A stretch of 64,000 bases of DNA, from the NCBI GenBank assembly GCA_001986395.2, contig MQVO02000003.1:1178001-1242000 (forward strand), written 5' to 3'. A model generated the notes under the pieces. It was given only the letters and a program-made list of their open reading frames with translations, made no database searches and was not told the DNA's origin. The stretch is from Irpex lacteus (Eukaryota; Basidiomycota; Agaricomycetes; Polyporales; Irpicaceae). Shown here in pieces: positions 35,165 to 45,276 of the stretch; position 1 is the stretch's first letter; the number at the start of each line of letters is the position of its first letter. A program made the position numbers and the translations under genes.

Positions 35165-35882
35165 ATGCCCCATGTATACCCGCCAGAGCCGTTGAAACCA
35201 CACTCCTTCGACACACCCGAGCCTCGAGAAACAACACCGTCCCCCGACGAGTTGAACAGGGTCATAGACGCAATCGTATCTACATGGGACGATAACAGAA
35301 ATCGTGAGTCGCTCGCACTCGATGGCAGGTATGGAGAATCATACCTAACCACTGGCCCCAGGCGAACGCGACTCTGTGCAGACCATCGAAAGCACACTAC
35401 ACCATGACCCCTCGGTGAAAGACTATCCCCTTGAGGACGAGAATAGGCTAGTGAACCTCTCGCCCTCGCGCGCATCACGCGTACTCCGGCCCAGAGAATC
35501 TCGTCCAGCAATGTTCGTAAGATCTCTTGGTGCGCGAGAGGGATACAATGGAATGCCGACATGGGAGGTTGTTATTGAGCCAGATGGCCATATCCAGATC
35601 GGTCGGAGCTATTATATTGCGTCGGTCACATCCGATCATTCACTTGACATGCCCTTTGCCATACAAGGACCGCCGATCTTCCACGATGAGGACTCGGTGA
35701 TCCTCCACGCGGTCTCTACTACCAGCGGCCACACTCCTATCCCGGTCATCGTTCCGAAGGAAATGATCATCCCGCCAGTCCAGTTCCCCCTACCACCGAC
35801 AAACGCCACCCAATCGAAGGCGAGCTGGACGTGGATCAAACACGCCCTGAGCGTAGCATCATGTGGAGTCCTCAGAAAGTGA
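35165..35882 (+). CDS. LINE extra 5' ORF (ORF0), possibly spliced
   Basis: Two overlapping frames join if 35304-35361 is removed as an intron (GTGAGT donor, CTAAC branch, CCCCAG acceptor). The joined 219-residue product starts MPHVYPPEPLKPHSFDTPEP, crosses the join at STWDDNRN/RERDSVQTIEST, and continues MPTWEVVIEPDGHIQIGRSY, FAIQGPPIFHDEDSVILHAV and TSGHTPIPVIVPKEMIIPP. It ends ASCGVLRK. I recognise no domain. The sequence is orderly, not low-complexity, so it is likely a real protein. A one-base frameshift in a once-continuous ORF is the competing explanation. An ORF before ORF1 is unusual for fungal LINEs. Confidence 0.55.
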
Positions 35883-36223
35883 TCAGTAGACGTGCACATC
35901 ACCGGAACAACGTTGCCGCCCGAACCAAGTGCCCAGCCACCCTGCTGCACCCCTCTTTCTACACATAACGTCCATCACTCTCCTTCATCCCTGAAATATA
36001 CTTCAATCTTTAGTAATGACACCTTCTAAACCAATGATACTTGCTTTTAACTGCCCCCGCGAGACACGATGAGGGACAAGAGATAGCAACGAGTCCCCTC
36101 TCGGACAACGAGGTGAGTGCCCGAATAACGACCCTGGAGACAGACTGAGGTGGCAGTGGTGCACCAGTCGTCTTAAGAGAAGCCAGCACAACACGAGAGG
36201 CCGCAGAACCCAACGACGGCACC

Positions 36224-38149
36224 ATGCAAACAAGCTCCAACGTCCAAGGGGGAGCGGAGAGTACCCCAACCGCAACCCAGACCACAGGTGAGACGACAAC
36301 GTCCGATCTGGCCAAAAATTGACCGGGCTCGTAAGACCCCACCTCCCCAGGCCTCCTCACCCCACCGAGCACGCAGAACACGCAACCAACTGTGGGGCAA
36401 AACGACCCGACGAATGGCATCCCCGCCTCCGTAAACGCTTTTGCTGCTCTCTCAGGCCTTGATGGCACAGAGAAAGCCCCGGAGACTCCGCAGGGCGTGA
36501 AAGATAGCATGCATGCGCCAAAGCCTTCTGTGAGCCCCCCCCCTTCCCGAACACACCCATATTAGACTAACCGGAAAAAGGTCAAGGACAGCGTACTGCG
36601 GAAAAAGCAGAACGACGCGGTAAACGCAGCAAAAGCGGGCATCGCAGGGAGGAGGACGGTCTCCGGGCCAATCAGTAGAGCAATGAGCGAGGGAAGAGAT
36701 CCTGGCCCCTCCTCGTCGAGACGATCGGCCTCCCCGACTCGCAGGTCCATGGAGGCTGAGATGGCGAAAGGGATGGAAATTGATGACGACGCTAACCCCT
36801 TCACGGCGAACCACATTGCACACATCCGTGTATCGAGCATACGGGATATAGCTAGGCTGTCACCGTCCCCGTCTCCCACACTCTTCGGAACGCCGCCGCC
36901 TCTCACGAACTTCACGCTGCGCCCCTCACCGGACCCCACCACCACCATCCCTCCCCCTACTACAGAGACGATGACCAACTACGCGGGTCAGGCAGACGGA
37001 GCAGCGACACACCTGAACCACCCTCCCACGGACGTGGTGGCCGTTCGCCAGCCAGACTATCTCATCTCCGACGAGGGCATTGAGCCTGATCCAGAAGCCG
37101 GTGTCAACCTCCAGGTCACAAGGGAGCAAGGAGTACTCCTAGTCTACGCAACTGCACGCCTCCCGTACGAACGCGCTTGTGGCGCGGACCCTAACTGGGT
37201 GTACGATAACCTCCACTATAAGCAGTTCAACGGCTGGCCCAAGAAGGGCCCCAACACGGTGATCGTATTCGTAGCCTACGAGGGCGTGCCCCGCTCTCCG
37301 ACCGACACTACGGCCGTCACAATCATCAAAGACGTCCTAGCGGCGACCGTGGGAGAGATCCCGAACCTCACCGTAATCGAGCCAGCCCCAGTCAAGACCC
37401 TCGGGCCACGCGATGCACCTTTCTGCTATCTAATCCAGGGCATAGACGAGCACTGGACACAGCTCCTCCTCAGCTTGCACGTCATCTCATGCGAGAAAGG
37501 GACAATTTTCTTCCACCCTAATCGCGCCGTGATTGGCACCTTCCTCTTCAACCTCGAGCACGTCAAGAACGCTAACAACGACACATTCTGCGCGCATATT
37601 CATCGTCGCTTCGACGAGGAAGGCGTAAACAACCTCATCTTATCGTACGCCGCGGGAAACCCGCTCTTCGCCAACTGGACGAGAGAGCAGGTGATAGCCC
37701 ACGTTCGCGGATCTCTCCGAGTAAACATCGTCTTTGCAAAGAAGAACGGCGCGGACCACACGGTAGCCAACATCCACATGGAATCCCCCACTCACGCCCC
37801 CCTGCGATGGCGAGAACTCCAAGCCCAACTCGCGTCTATCGACTACACCGACGACGAATTCGGCATGCACATTCGAGTGGAGAGAGAGTGGGTCTGCAGC
37901 ATCTGCAAGTCTCAGACCCACCCAACCGGGCTTTGCCCCTTGGCAACCGACCCCACCTGGTTCACTCCGCCAAACCGCCCCTTCGAGTCGAAGAAGGACA
38001 AGGATTCGAAGCCAGCGCAACCTACACCAGCGCCGGAAATGGCGTACACCTCAGAACGCATTGCAAACGCCAGGCCCCCGAGGGGGAGGGGAAACGGTAA
38101 AGGGAACGGACGCGGTGGTAGAGGAAATAGAGGCGGCCGTCGTAACTAG
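36224..38149 (+). CDS. LINE ORF1 (gag-like nucleic-acid-binding protein)
   Basis: The clean open frame starts at ATG 36683 (MSEGRDPGPSSSRRSASPTR) and runs 488 residues. The same frame extends upstream to ATG 36224 (MQTSSNVQGGAESTPTATQT) if two in-frame segments, 36288-36350 and 36530-36580, are spliced out; each looks like a short intron and holds stop codons. The central part (residues about 150-390 of the short form) is well folded in appearance: LLVYATARLPYERACGADP, SPTDTTAVTIIKDVLAAT. A CCHC knuckle CSICKSQTHPTGLC lies near residue 410. The tail is RG-rich (RGRGNGKGNGRGGRGNRGGR). It should coat the element RNA. The start choice is uncertain. Confidence 0.8.
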
Positions 38150-38361
38150 TTACCCCCTATCTCATGTACAACAAATTGCTTTCGCGAAATCGCACTTCAT
38201 GCCTCTCCTACCGCACTGCATAGTACGAACGACTGCACCTGCCATATAGGCTGCCGCGCGACTTAGTGTCGCAATGAGAGAAACAGCTGCCCAAATATAC
38301 TGACCGCACCTTCGGTGCGGTGACAGGAAAGCAGTATGCCTCACAAACAACTCAGGGGACA

Positions 38362-41300
38362 TGAGCCACCCCCGAAGCTGCTACGGACGTCACTCAGCGG
38401 CAAGAGACTCCGCAGTGGTTTTCTGGCTCTTACGAGGATCCACCCTGGTCAGGCCTCGGAAGCTTCTCTAGGCGACCATCCCAACCTGCACAACTATTAC
38501 ACGATGACACACTACAAACAGCTATACTGAACGGAACTGGACAACTGAGCTTCCCCGGGGCTGGAGGCGAGGGTAGCTTACCCGCCAACTCCCTTGCCAG
38601 TGAAAGTCCCGAGGAGTACGGTGACGGGCACTCTGAACACTCTCCTCCCCCTCCCCCCTTCCCTGAATTACCCCCCCCTCTAGATATTAACTTATTGCGT
38701 GAGCAGGCCAGACACGCGGGGGCAGATGTAGCGCAGGATCGTGAACCTGCTCCCGAAGAGCTGGCGAACCAAAATGAGAGACCACGCAAAAAGAAAAAAC
38801 GAGCGAATAAACGCTCCGCAACCTCCATTACGATAGCGTCCCTAAATATGAAAGGTCGTGGCTCTCTGCAACCGGACGCTCCGAGCGGCAAATGGAATAA
38901 GATTAACCAACTCGTGCGTGAGAAGAAGATTGCTATCCTGGCCGTTCAGGAAACGCACCTCGACAAAGAGCATGTCGCCGAGCTGCATAAGTCCTTCGGA
39001 AAGAGACTAAAAATACTCCACTCGGAACCGCCCGATAGAGCAACGGCGGCACAAGGCATAGCTTTTGTGGTAAACAAAGAACGAATCCATCTAGACGACG
39101 TATCTCACAGTGAGATAATACCGGGACGAGCATCACTCATTACCATCAAATGGCATAAGACCATCACCCTAAGAATTCTAAATGTATACGCCCCTAACGA
39201 ACACAGAGAAAACGCGGAATTCTGGGACGAAATTAGAGAGCGATGGGAGGAGAGACGCCTCCCAAAACCAGACGTGATGCTGGGAGACTTCAACGTAGTC
39301 GAGGATAGTATAGATAGACTCCCAACGCATGATGACCCGCAACAACCTGTCCTAGCGCTCCAAGAGCTATCCAACAGCATGCGACTGGAGGATGCATGGC
39401 GAAGAGCGTACCCCACCACCCGCTCGTTCACGTACGCGCAGGACCATGGCGATAGCAAATCGCGTATCGACCGAATCTACCTGACGAGGAAGCTAACCAA
39501 AGAGGCGGCAGACTGGCAAAATGAAATTGTTAGCGGCTTCAACACTGACCACAATATAATATCAGTGGCCCTAACTGACCACAAAATACCCCACGTCGGC
39601 AAAGGAAGATGGCTGATCCCCCCGGCAGTAATCAACGACCCAGACTTCGTCACAATGGCAATAAACACTGGGTGCGAACTGATGAGTAACATTCCAAGCG
39701 AAGAAGAACGGACAGACGAAATGAACGCCCAAGTACTATACGGGGCATGGAAAGCAAACCTACTTGAGAAGGCCAAGGCAAAAGCCAAGACGAGTGTCCC
39801 CAAGATCCAGCGTCGAATAGAACGTCTGAACGAGGAGTACCAGGTCCTGCTGGACTCGATCACCCCAGAGAATGAACCCAGGCTGGCGAACGAGACCACG
39901 GCGAAGAGAGAAGCAATCAAGGCCCTCGAGGCCAAACGATTCAACTACACAAGAAGGAAGGTGATGACAAATGACTGGCTCCTCGGAGAACAGATAAACA
40001 AATACTGGATAAGAACAAACTCACCGAGGGCTCCGAGGGACATCATTCTCACCTTGCGCGACCACACCTCGGGCCCCCCAGTAAACAACAATCCCCTGAA
40101 CGATCCAAACCCCCCGCGATACCTGACGCGATCCGACGAAATGGCGGAGGAAGCGGCATCCTATTATGATGACCTGCAGAGAAACGGGATAGATGAGCAT
40201 GAACCGCCTGAGGAGAGAGAAAGAAACATAAAGGCCGTCCTAGAATCGATAAACATGACCATCCCGGAAGCGGCCAAGACTGACCTTGGAAGGATAGTGA
40301 CGAGAGATGAACTACACACAGCTTTGAAGCTGAGCGCATCAGGAAAAGCCCCGGGAACAGACGGAATACCCTTCGAACTGTGGAAAGCGATTCAGCGTCG
40401 ACATGACGCAGTAAAAGATAGAAACAGGGACGATGCGCCTAAAACAATTGACCTCATGGAGCTGTTCAAGAGGGTCTTCAACGACATCGAGACGCATGGG
40501 CTAACCGAACACTCACACTTTCCAGACGGATGGATCGCGCCGATCTACAAGAAGAAAGACCAGAGGGAAACCTCCAACTACCGCCCTATCACCCTCCTCA
40601 ACACGGACTATAAACTACTCACCAAGACGCTATCCATCAAACTTGCTAGGTGGATACACACGGTCATCCACCCAGCCCAGGCAGGCTTCATCCCGAACAG
40701 ATCAATCTTTGACCAGACAAACCTTATCCGACTCATGATCGACTATGCCGACGAAACTGAAAATAACGGCCTCATTGTAGCCCTTGACCAAGAGAAGGCA
40801 TACGATAGAATCTCGCACGACTACCTGTGGAGAGTGATGAGAGAAATGGGGATACCAGAACAATTTATAAAGACTGTACGCACACTATACGAAGGGGCCA
40901 TCTCCAAAGTCATGATAAACGGCGTCCTAAGCAAGGAATTCAGGGTGACTAGAGGAGTAAGACAAGGGGACCCACTGTCGTGTCTCCTTTTTGACCTGGC
41001 GATTGAACCGCTTGCGTGCATGATCCGACAGTCCGAACTCAAAGGATTTGCCATACCGGGAATGGAAGAAAGAATCATAACTACCCTCTTTGCGGATGAC
41101 ACGACAGTATATCTGTCGGAACGGGATAAATACTCGGACTTAGAAGCTATTCTACTAAAATGGTGCAAGGCATCAACCGCAAAGTTCAACCTAGAGAAAA
41201 CGGAAATCATACCAATAGGGACAAAAGAATTCCGATCCCGAGTAACCGACCTGCGACAGACGTCTCCGGGAGGGACCCCCCTACCCCTATCAGCACACAT

Positions 41301-41784
41301 AAACGGGGATGGAACTCTGACAAGGATCCTTGGCGGATGGTATGGAAACGACGTGAACACCTTAATGCCCTGGACAGCAGTCCTAGGAAAGCTCAACCGA
41401 AGGCTAAGCGAGTGGGAAAAGCCCGGTATCACGCCCTTCGGACGAAAATTAATCGCGAACATGGAGATTGGAGGACGAATACAGTACCTGACAAAAGTGC
41501 AAGGCATGCCACCTAGTGTCCTCCGTGAGCTAGAACGAACCATGAAGAACTTTATGTGGCCGGGACAAAAAGTCCCACCGATAGCAATGGAGACGCTCAC
41601 GAAACCCCTTAACGAAGGAGGACTGGCACTGATTAACATTAAGGATAGAGTCGAAGCTATCACACTCACCTGGCTAAAACCGTTTCTCGATATGTCCAAG
41701 AACCGCCCAGCATGGGCATACGTCGCTGACGTTGAGACACCAAGCCGCGCTCGGATAAGAGACAAGAACCTACAGACCACCTAA
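38362..41784 (+). CDS. LINE ORF2: APE endonuclease and reverse transcriptase (5' part of the polyprotein)
   Basis: The frame is open from 38362 to 41784. The APE part shows ITIASLNMKGRG, ILAVQETHLD, LNVYAPNE, MLGDFNVVEDS, SRIDRIYLT and GFNTDHN, the set of metal and catalytic residues. The reverse transcriptase shows GKAPGTDGIPFELWK, IVALDQEKAYDRI, TRGVRQGDPLSCLLFDLAIE and TTLFADDTTVYLS, so the FADD catalytic pair is intact. The frame has no ATG before 38848, which lies inside the first APE strand. Translation therefore must start at a non-AUG codon or reach this frame from ORF1 or the ATG at 38336 by frameshift or splicing. The last residues (DVETPSRARIRDKNLQTT) break off before the family's usual next segment, which resumes at about 43103. 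Confidence 0.9.
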
Positions 41785-43102
41785 CCCCGGAACGGAGCGA
41801 TAACGTGGCCTGCGATGAGCGAGGGAGTGTGTAGTGGTGCGAGGGTCTCTGAGTCCCAAGACTGACTAACCAACAGCCAACGCCGCAACGCAGAGGTAGT
41901 CAATCCGAACTCAACACTAGGTCAAGTGTGGCTGCTAGAGACGGAACCGGAACAACGATCGTGACACACACAGCAGGGCCTTCCGTCCGTAGACAGAAGT
42001 ATACGTCCTACTAAGACTGGTCGCAACCACGCACAGGCACCAAGAAACCACGGAAGACTCTAGCACAGTCCGTTGGTACAACGGAACTACAGGATCCGGG
42101 GGAGAAGAGGGAACGGAACGCAGACCGTACGCACGGATCGGACGCACGGGAACGGAACACGCAAAGTCGCAAAGGAAACGCAGTAACGCAGTCGCAGTCG
42201 CAGTCGCAAACGCAGTATAACGCAGTCGCAGTGAACGCAGAGTCGCAAAGTCGCAATAAGGGAGTTTTTGGTAGAGAGAGTTTTTAGAGGTTGTGAAGGA
42301 GTTCCGGACGCGAGTTTGAGGGGTAAACTGTAGCGGGTGGATTTCTTGTCCCTATCCTACGAGTACAGGTCTCCTTATATACTGTAGAGCGTCCGTAAGT
42401 AAAGTCGAACTTAGAGAAATATCGTCCATGGGTGACTAAGCGAATGTAAAGGGAAATGACACAATCCGTGCCAAGAAACGAGTCATAGGATAAAATATTG
42501 GATGAAACAGGTACGTCGGGACGGCACGGGGAGGATAGTGCAGGACGGAAAGCGGGCACGGACGAATGAGAGGCAGGGAAAATAAAGGGTCAGGCGATAG
42601 GGAGGGTAACAGCGAATAGGAATACAAGGGTAGCGGGCGCCAAGAGAGGAGGTGGAGCGGTGGTCATATGGTCCAAAGGGGCAGTCGTCGGGAGTTGCGA
42701 ACACGAGGCTAGGGGCGCTAGCAACCAATTTGACAGGCAGCTATTCTGGTCCGTCCGATAACGCCGAAGAGAGTCGTCCGTCGATCAAACGGGGGCGAGG
42801 CGTCGGTCGTCCGAGGGGAAAGCACATGGTTGCCCGTGGTCGCCAGGGCCCCGTCGTTAATTTGAAGATCCGCGACGAGTAGAACGATCCGAGAGATCAC
42901 GAGGTCGGGCTGAGACAAGAAGGTGTTCCGTGAACGACAAAGGTCCGTGGATGGAAGGGTTCCGTGGCGGGCGTATGCGAAGTTCCGTGGTGATAACGGA
43001 TCGAGCGGAAATGCCGTTTTCAGCAGTCTGGAACGTGCAGCCGTTCAGCCACGTGTCAACGTCCTACTAACACGATGCGCCACACGGCAGTACGGGTACG
43101 CA
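41785..43102. mobile_element. segment interrupting LINE ORF2, probably a nested insertion
   Basis: About 1.3 kb of non-coding DNA separates the two halves of ORF2. If removed, the reading becomes DKNLQTT then RLQLFIQEW, the spacing usual for the family. A CACC is present at both borders and a 12-base direct repeat lies inside (42003-42014 and 43059-43070). On the minus strand there is TATATAAGG at 42381-42373. No terminal inverted repeats, A-tail or protein domain were found. A solo LTR on the minus strand is possible but the TG...CA ends were not found. Exact borders are uncertain. Confidence 0.55.
42165..42260. repeat. degenerate GTCGCA/ACGCAG microsatellite
   Basis: A tract made of GTCGCA and AACGCAG units within the interrupting segment, for example three GTCGCA copies in a row near 42190-42207. 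Confidence 0.75.
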
Positions 43103-45085
43103 GCGGAGAGCACCCGCCTCCAACTCTTCATCCAAGAATGGGACGTAAATGCAAGCAGCTCCTCCACCCTCCCCCTGTACCTAAAGGAACTCGTCCGACT
43201 GGCGAGGAAACACTCAGTACGCTTTGACGCGGTCAGCCTGGACGCCAGAGCGAAAGGAAAACTCCCAGTGTGGCTCCACCTGGGGATATCACGCAAAATT
43301 AAACACATGCACAATAGAACAGCTAGTAAATGCCTCAGGGAGAATCATGACATCCGAACCGTCGAACAACTGTGCAACCTGGTAACCTTCGGAGACGAGG
43401 AGATAAACCCACTAGAGAAGCACTTCCCGAGGAGAGACTGTTGCGAGCCTTGCCAAGCAATAAGGGAAGCCCAAAACTGCACAAACCCGATGGCCTGCTA
43501 CCAAGCCGCGAAACGCCTACACTCTGAACTATCCGCGAAATGGGACCCTCTAGACGTGAACCTACCAGACGGTTTATCCCTAACGAAAAGGAGAAAAGAC
43601 AATAACCACCGTAGAGAGGCGGAGAACCTGCCTATGATTTTTGACCCGAGCTTGACGGTGCGAGACGACCCGTCGAAATGTTTCCGAATCTTCACGAGGC
43701 AGGACATATCCTGCAACGACACAGCTAGCAGGCCGAAAACACTCTTCATACCAAGGACGACGTACGAAATATATGCAGAAGGTACCTGCCTCCTCCCAAA
43801 CACACAAGAAGCGACAGCAGGGGCAGGGGTATGGGCTGGTAGAAACCACCCCTGGAACGCTGCGATCAAAGTGAAAACACTAGTACAATCCCCACAAACC
43901 GCGGAACTCACCGCGGTACTACACGCCCTCTGCGTAGTCCCCACAGTATTCCCCCTCAGAATAATCACCAGCTCCAAGTACTGCGTAGACGGAGCCCTAA
44001 AGTACCATAGGGCCTGGGAAGAGGATGGCTGGCTTAGAACAGCGAATAGCGACCTTTTTAAGAAAGTGATATCATGGGCTAGAGGCCGTGCCGCCCCAGT
44101 GGAGTTCCTGTGGACCAGTAAGCAACAGCAAACCCCAGGGAATGCAGAGGCAAACCTCCTCGCTGTCGAAGGGGCAAAAAAGACTGAAGAGGACTGGGAA
44201 GAACCCGTACTCAAGTCGAAGTACGTCCCTAGCGGAGCCCAAATCTCGACCGCACCACAACGCATCCTGTATAAAGGGATACATAACAAAAACCTGCCTA
44301 AGGAAAGAGCCAGATCGTTGGCCATGCTCGAAATGGCGCGAGAGGCAGCGAAGTTCTATAACGGCCAAGGACCAACAAACAAGGCACTGTGGAGATCAGT
44401 AAGACACCATGACCTGGACAGGAGAATACGAACCTTCATGTGGAAACTGATGCACGACGCGCACCGATGCGGAAGCTGGTGGACCCACATCACTGGGTAT
44501 GAAGACCGGGCGACCTGCTCCTCCTGTGGAGTCGAGGAGAGCATGGCCCACGTCCTGCTCGGCTGTGAAGCGACTGGACAACAGCTAGTCTGGAAGAGCG
44601 TAAAGGAAATCCTCAGAAAAAAGGCGGACAGAACACATACCGTATCCATGGGCTCGATACTGGCTGCAGGCATCATCAAAGTTAAGAACGAAAAAGGAAA
44701 ATTCAACGCTGGAATAACGCGCCTGCGTCACGTCCTCGTGACGGAAGCAGCTTTCTTCATATGGAAACTGCGGTGCGAGAGAGTGATAGACAAACCCCCG
44801 GGACGAGAGGGATGGCATTCACCACAAGAGGTCCATAACAGATGGATGGCCACAATAAACAAACGGCTGACGGTTGACCAAGCCCTGGCCTGGAGAAAAC
44901 TCTCGGGTAAGAAGGCGACGACGGCACACAAGGTCAGGATAACATGGTCTAAGACCCTGGAAGACGAAAAGGACCTGCCAAAAGACTGGATATACTCGAC
45001 CGAGGTTTTAGTGGGTAGTACCCACCCGGAGCGCACTGAAGCAGATCCCCCCGGGGACGAGTTGGAAGTACGTGATGATGGGTAG
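43103..45085 (+). CDS. LINE ORF2 3' part: linker, RNase H-like domain and zinc finger
   Basis: The open frame runs from 42923 to 45085, but homology to the polyprotein begins at about 43103 (TRLQLFIQEWDVNASSSSTL). No ATG occurs in the first 130 codons, as expected for a detached 3' part. A Cys cluster (DCCEPCQAIREAQNCTNPMA) lies near 43440-43490. The RNase H-like domain (about 43760-44190) reads YEIYAEGTCLLPNTQEATAG, AELTAVLHALCVV, LRIITSSKYCVDGALK and PGNAEANLLAVEGAKK. A CX2CX7HX4C finger (CSSCGVEESMAHVLLGC) lies at about 44515-44570. Of the four acidic catalytic residues expected, only the Glu of AELTAV remains: Asp to Glu in YAEGT, Asp to Ser in TSSKY, Asp to Asn in AEANL. The domain is probably inactive. 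Confidence 0.85.
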   Translation, partial: AESTRLQLFIQEWDVNASSSSTLPLYLKELVRLARKHSVRFDAVSLDARAKGKLPVWLHLGISRKIKHMHNRTASKCLRENHDIRTVEQLCNLVTFGDEEINPLEKHFPRRDCCEPCQAIREAQNCTNPMACYQAAKRLHSELSAKWDPLDVNLPDGLSLTKRRKDNNHRREAENLPMIFDPSLTVRDDPSKCFRIFTRQDISCNDTASRPKTLFIPRTTYEIYAEGTCLLPNTQEATAGAGVWAGRNHPWNAAIKVKTLVQSPQTAELTAVLHALCVVPTVFPLRIITSSKYCVDGALKYHRAWEEDGWLRTANSDLFKKVISWARGRAAPVEFLWTSKQQQTPGNAEANLLAVEGAKKTEEDWEEPVLKSKYVPSGAQISTAPQRILYKGIHNKNLPKERARSLAMLEMAREAAKFYNGQGPTNKALWRSVRHHDLDRRIRTFMWKLMHDAHRCGSWWTHITGYEDRATCSSCGVEESMAHVLLGCEATGQQLVWKSVKEILRKKADRTHTVSMGSILAAGIIKVKNEKGKFNAGITRLRHVLVTEAAFFIWKLRCERVIDKPPGREGWHSPQEVHNRWMATINKRLTVDQALAWRKLSGKKATTAHKVRITWSKTLEDEKDLPKDWIYSTEVLVGSTHPERTEADPPGDELEVRDDG

Positions 45086-45240
45086 GACGATAGCCCCACA
45101 CAACCCTCACGATGATGATGGGCGTGCGTAAAGGCATTTCCTCGGTCACTGAAGCTCAACATAACGAAGGGGTGGAATTCCCCGATTTCCCAGCAGGGAC
45201 TCTGAGATCGGTACTCGAACTGCAGACCCCTAATGCTCAG

Positions 45241-45260
45241 TAAAAAAGAAAAAAAAAAAA
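45241..45260 (+). other. A-rich 3' tail of the LINE
   Basis: T followed by a run of A with a single G, ending directly at the right target-site duplication. Confidence 0.9.
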
Positions 45261-45276
45261 AGAAAGGATCATCTTC
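45261..45276. repeat. right target-site duplication of the LINE
   Basis: AGAAAGGATCATCTTC, identical to 34286-34301. Confidence 0.92.

Larger units (their letters stand above)
34302..45260 (+). mobile_element. non-LTR retrotransposon (LINE with APE, RT and RNase H domains; Tad1/I-like group)
   Basis: The element is about 10.96 kb and reads rightward. It is bounded by a perfect 16-base duplication and ends in an A-rich tail (45241-45260), the hallmarks of target-primed reverse transcription. In order it holds a roughly 2 kb 5' region with an extra ORF, ORF1 with a CCHC knuckle, ORF2 with APE endonuclease and reverse transcriptase, an interrupting segment (about 41785-43100), and the detached RNase H / zinc-finger end of ORF2. 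The APE-RT-RNase H order points to the Tad1/I-like group that is common in fungi. The perfect duplication suggests a fairly recent insertion, but the split ORF2 suggests this copy cannot move by itself now. Clade placement would need a tree. Confidence 0.93.

Noticed and set aside
40821..41780. 319-codon minus-strand open frame opposite the LINE reverse transcriptase
   Set aside because: The plus strand encodes a clear RT; the opposite frame has no domain and is a shadow.
41785..43102. DNA transposon with inverted repeats
   Set aside because: The segment ends do not form inverted repeats and no transposase-like sequence is present.
43498..44325. 275-codon minus-strand open frame opposite the RNase H part
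   Set aside because: Shadow of the plus-strand RNase H-like domain, Cys/Ser-rich without motif.
45020..45085. separate short gene at the end of the LINE
   Set aside because: It is the C-terminal tail of the ORF2 3' part, continuous with the zinc-finger region.
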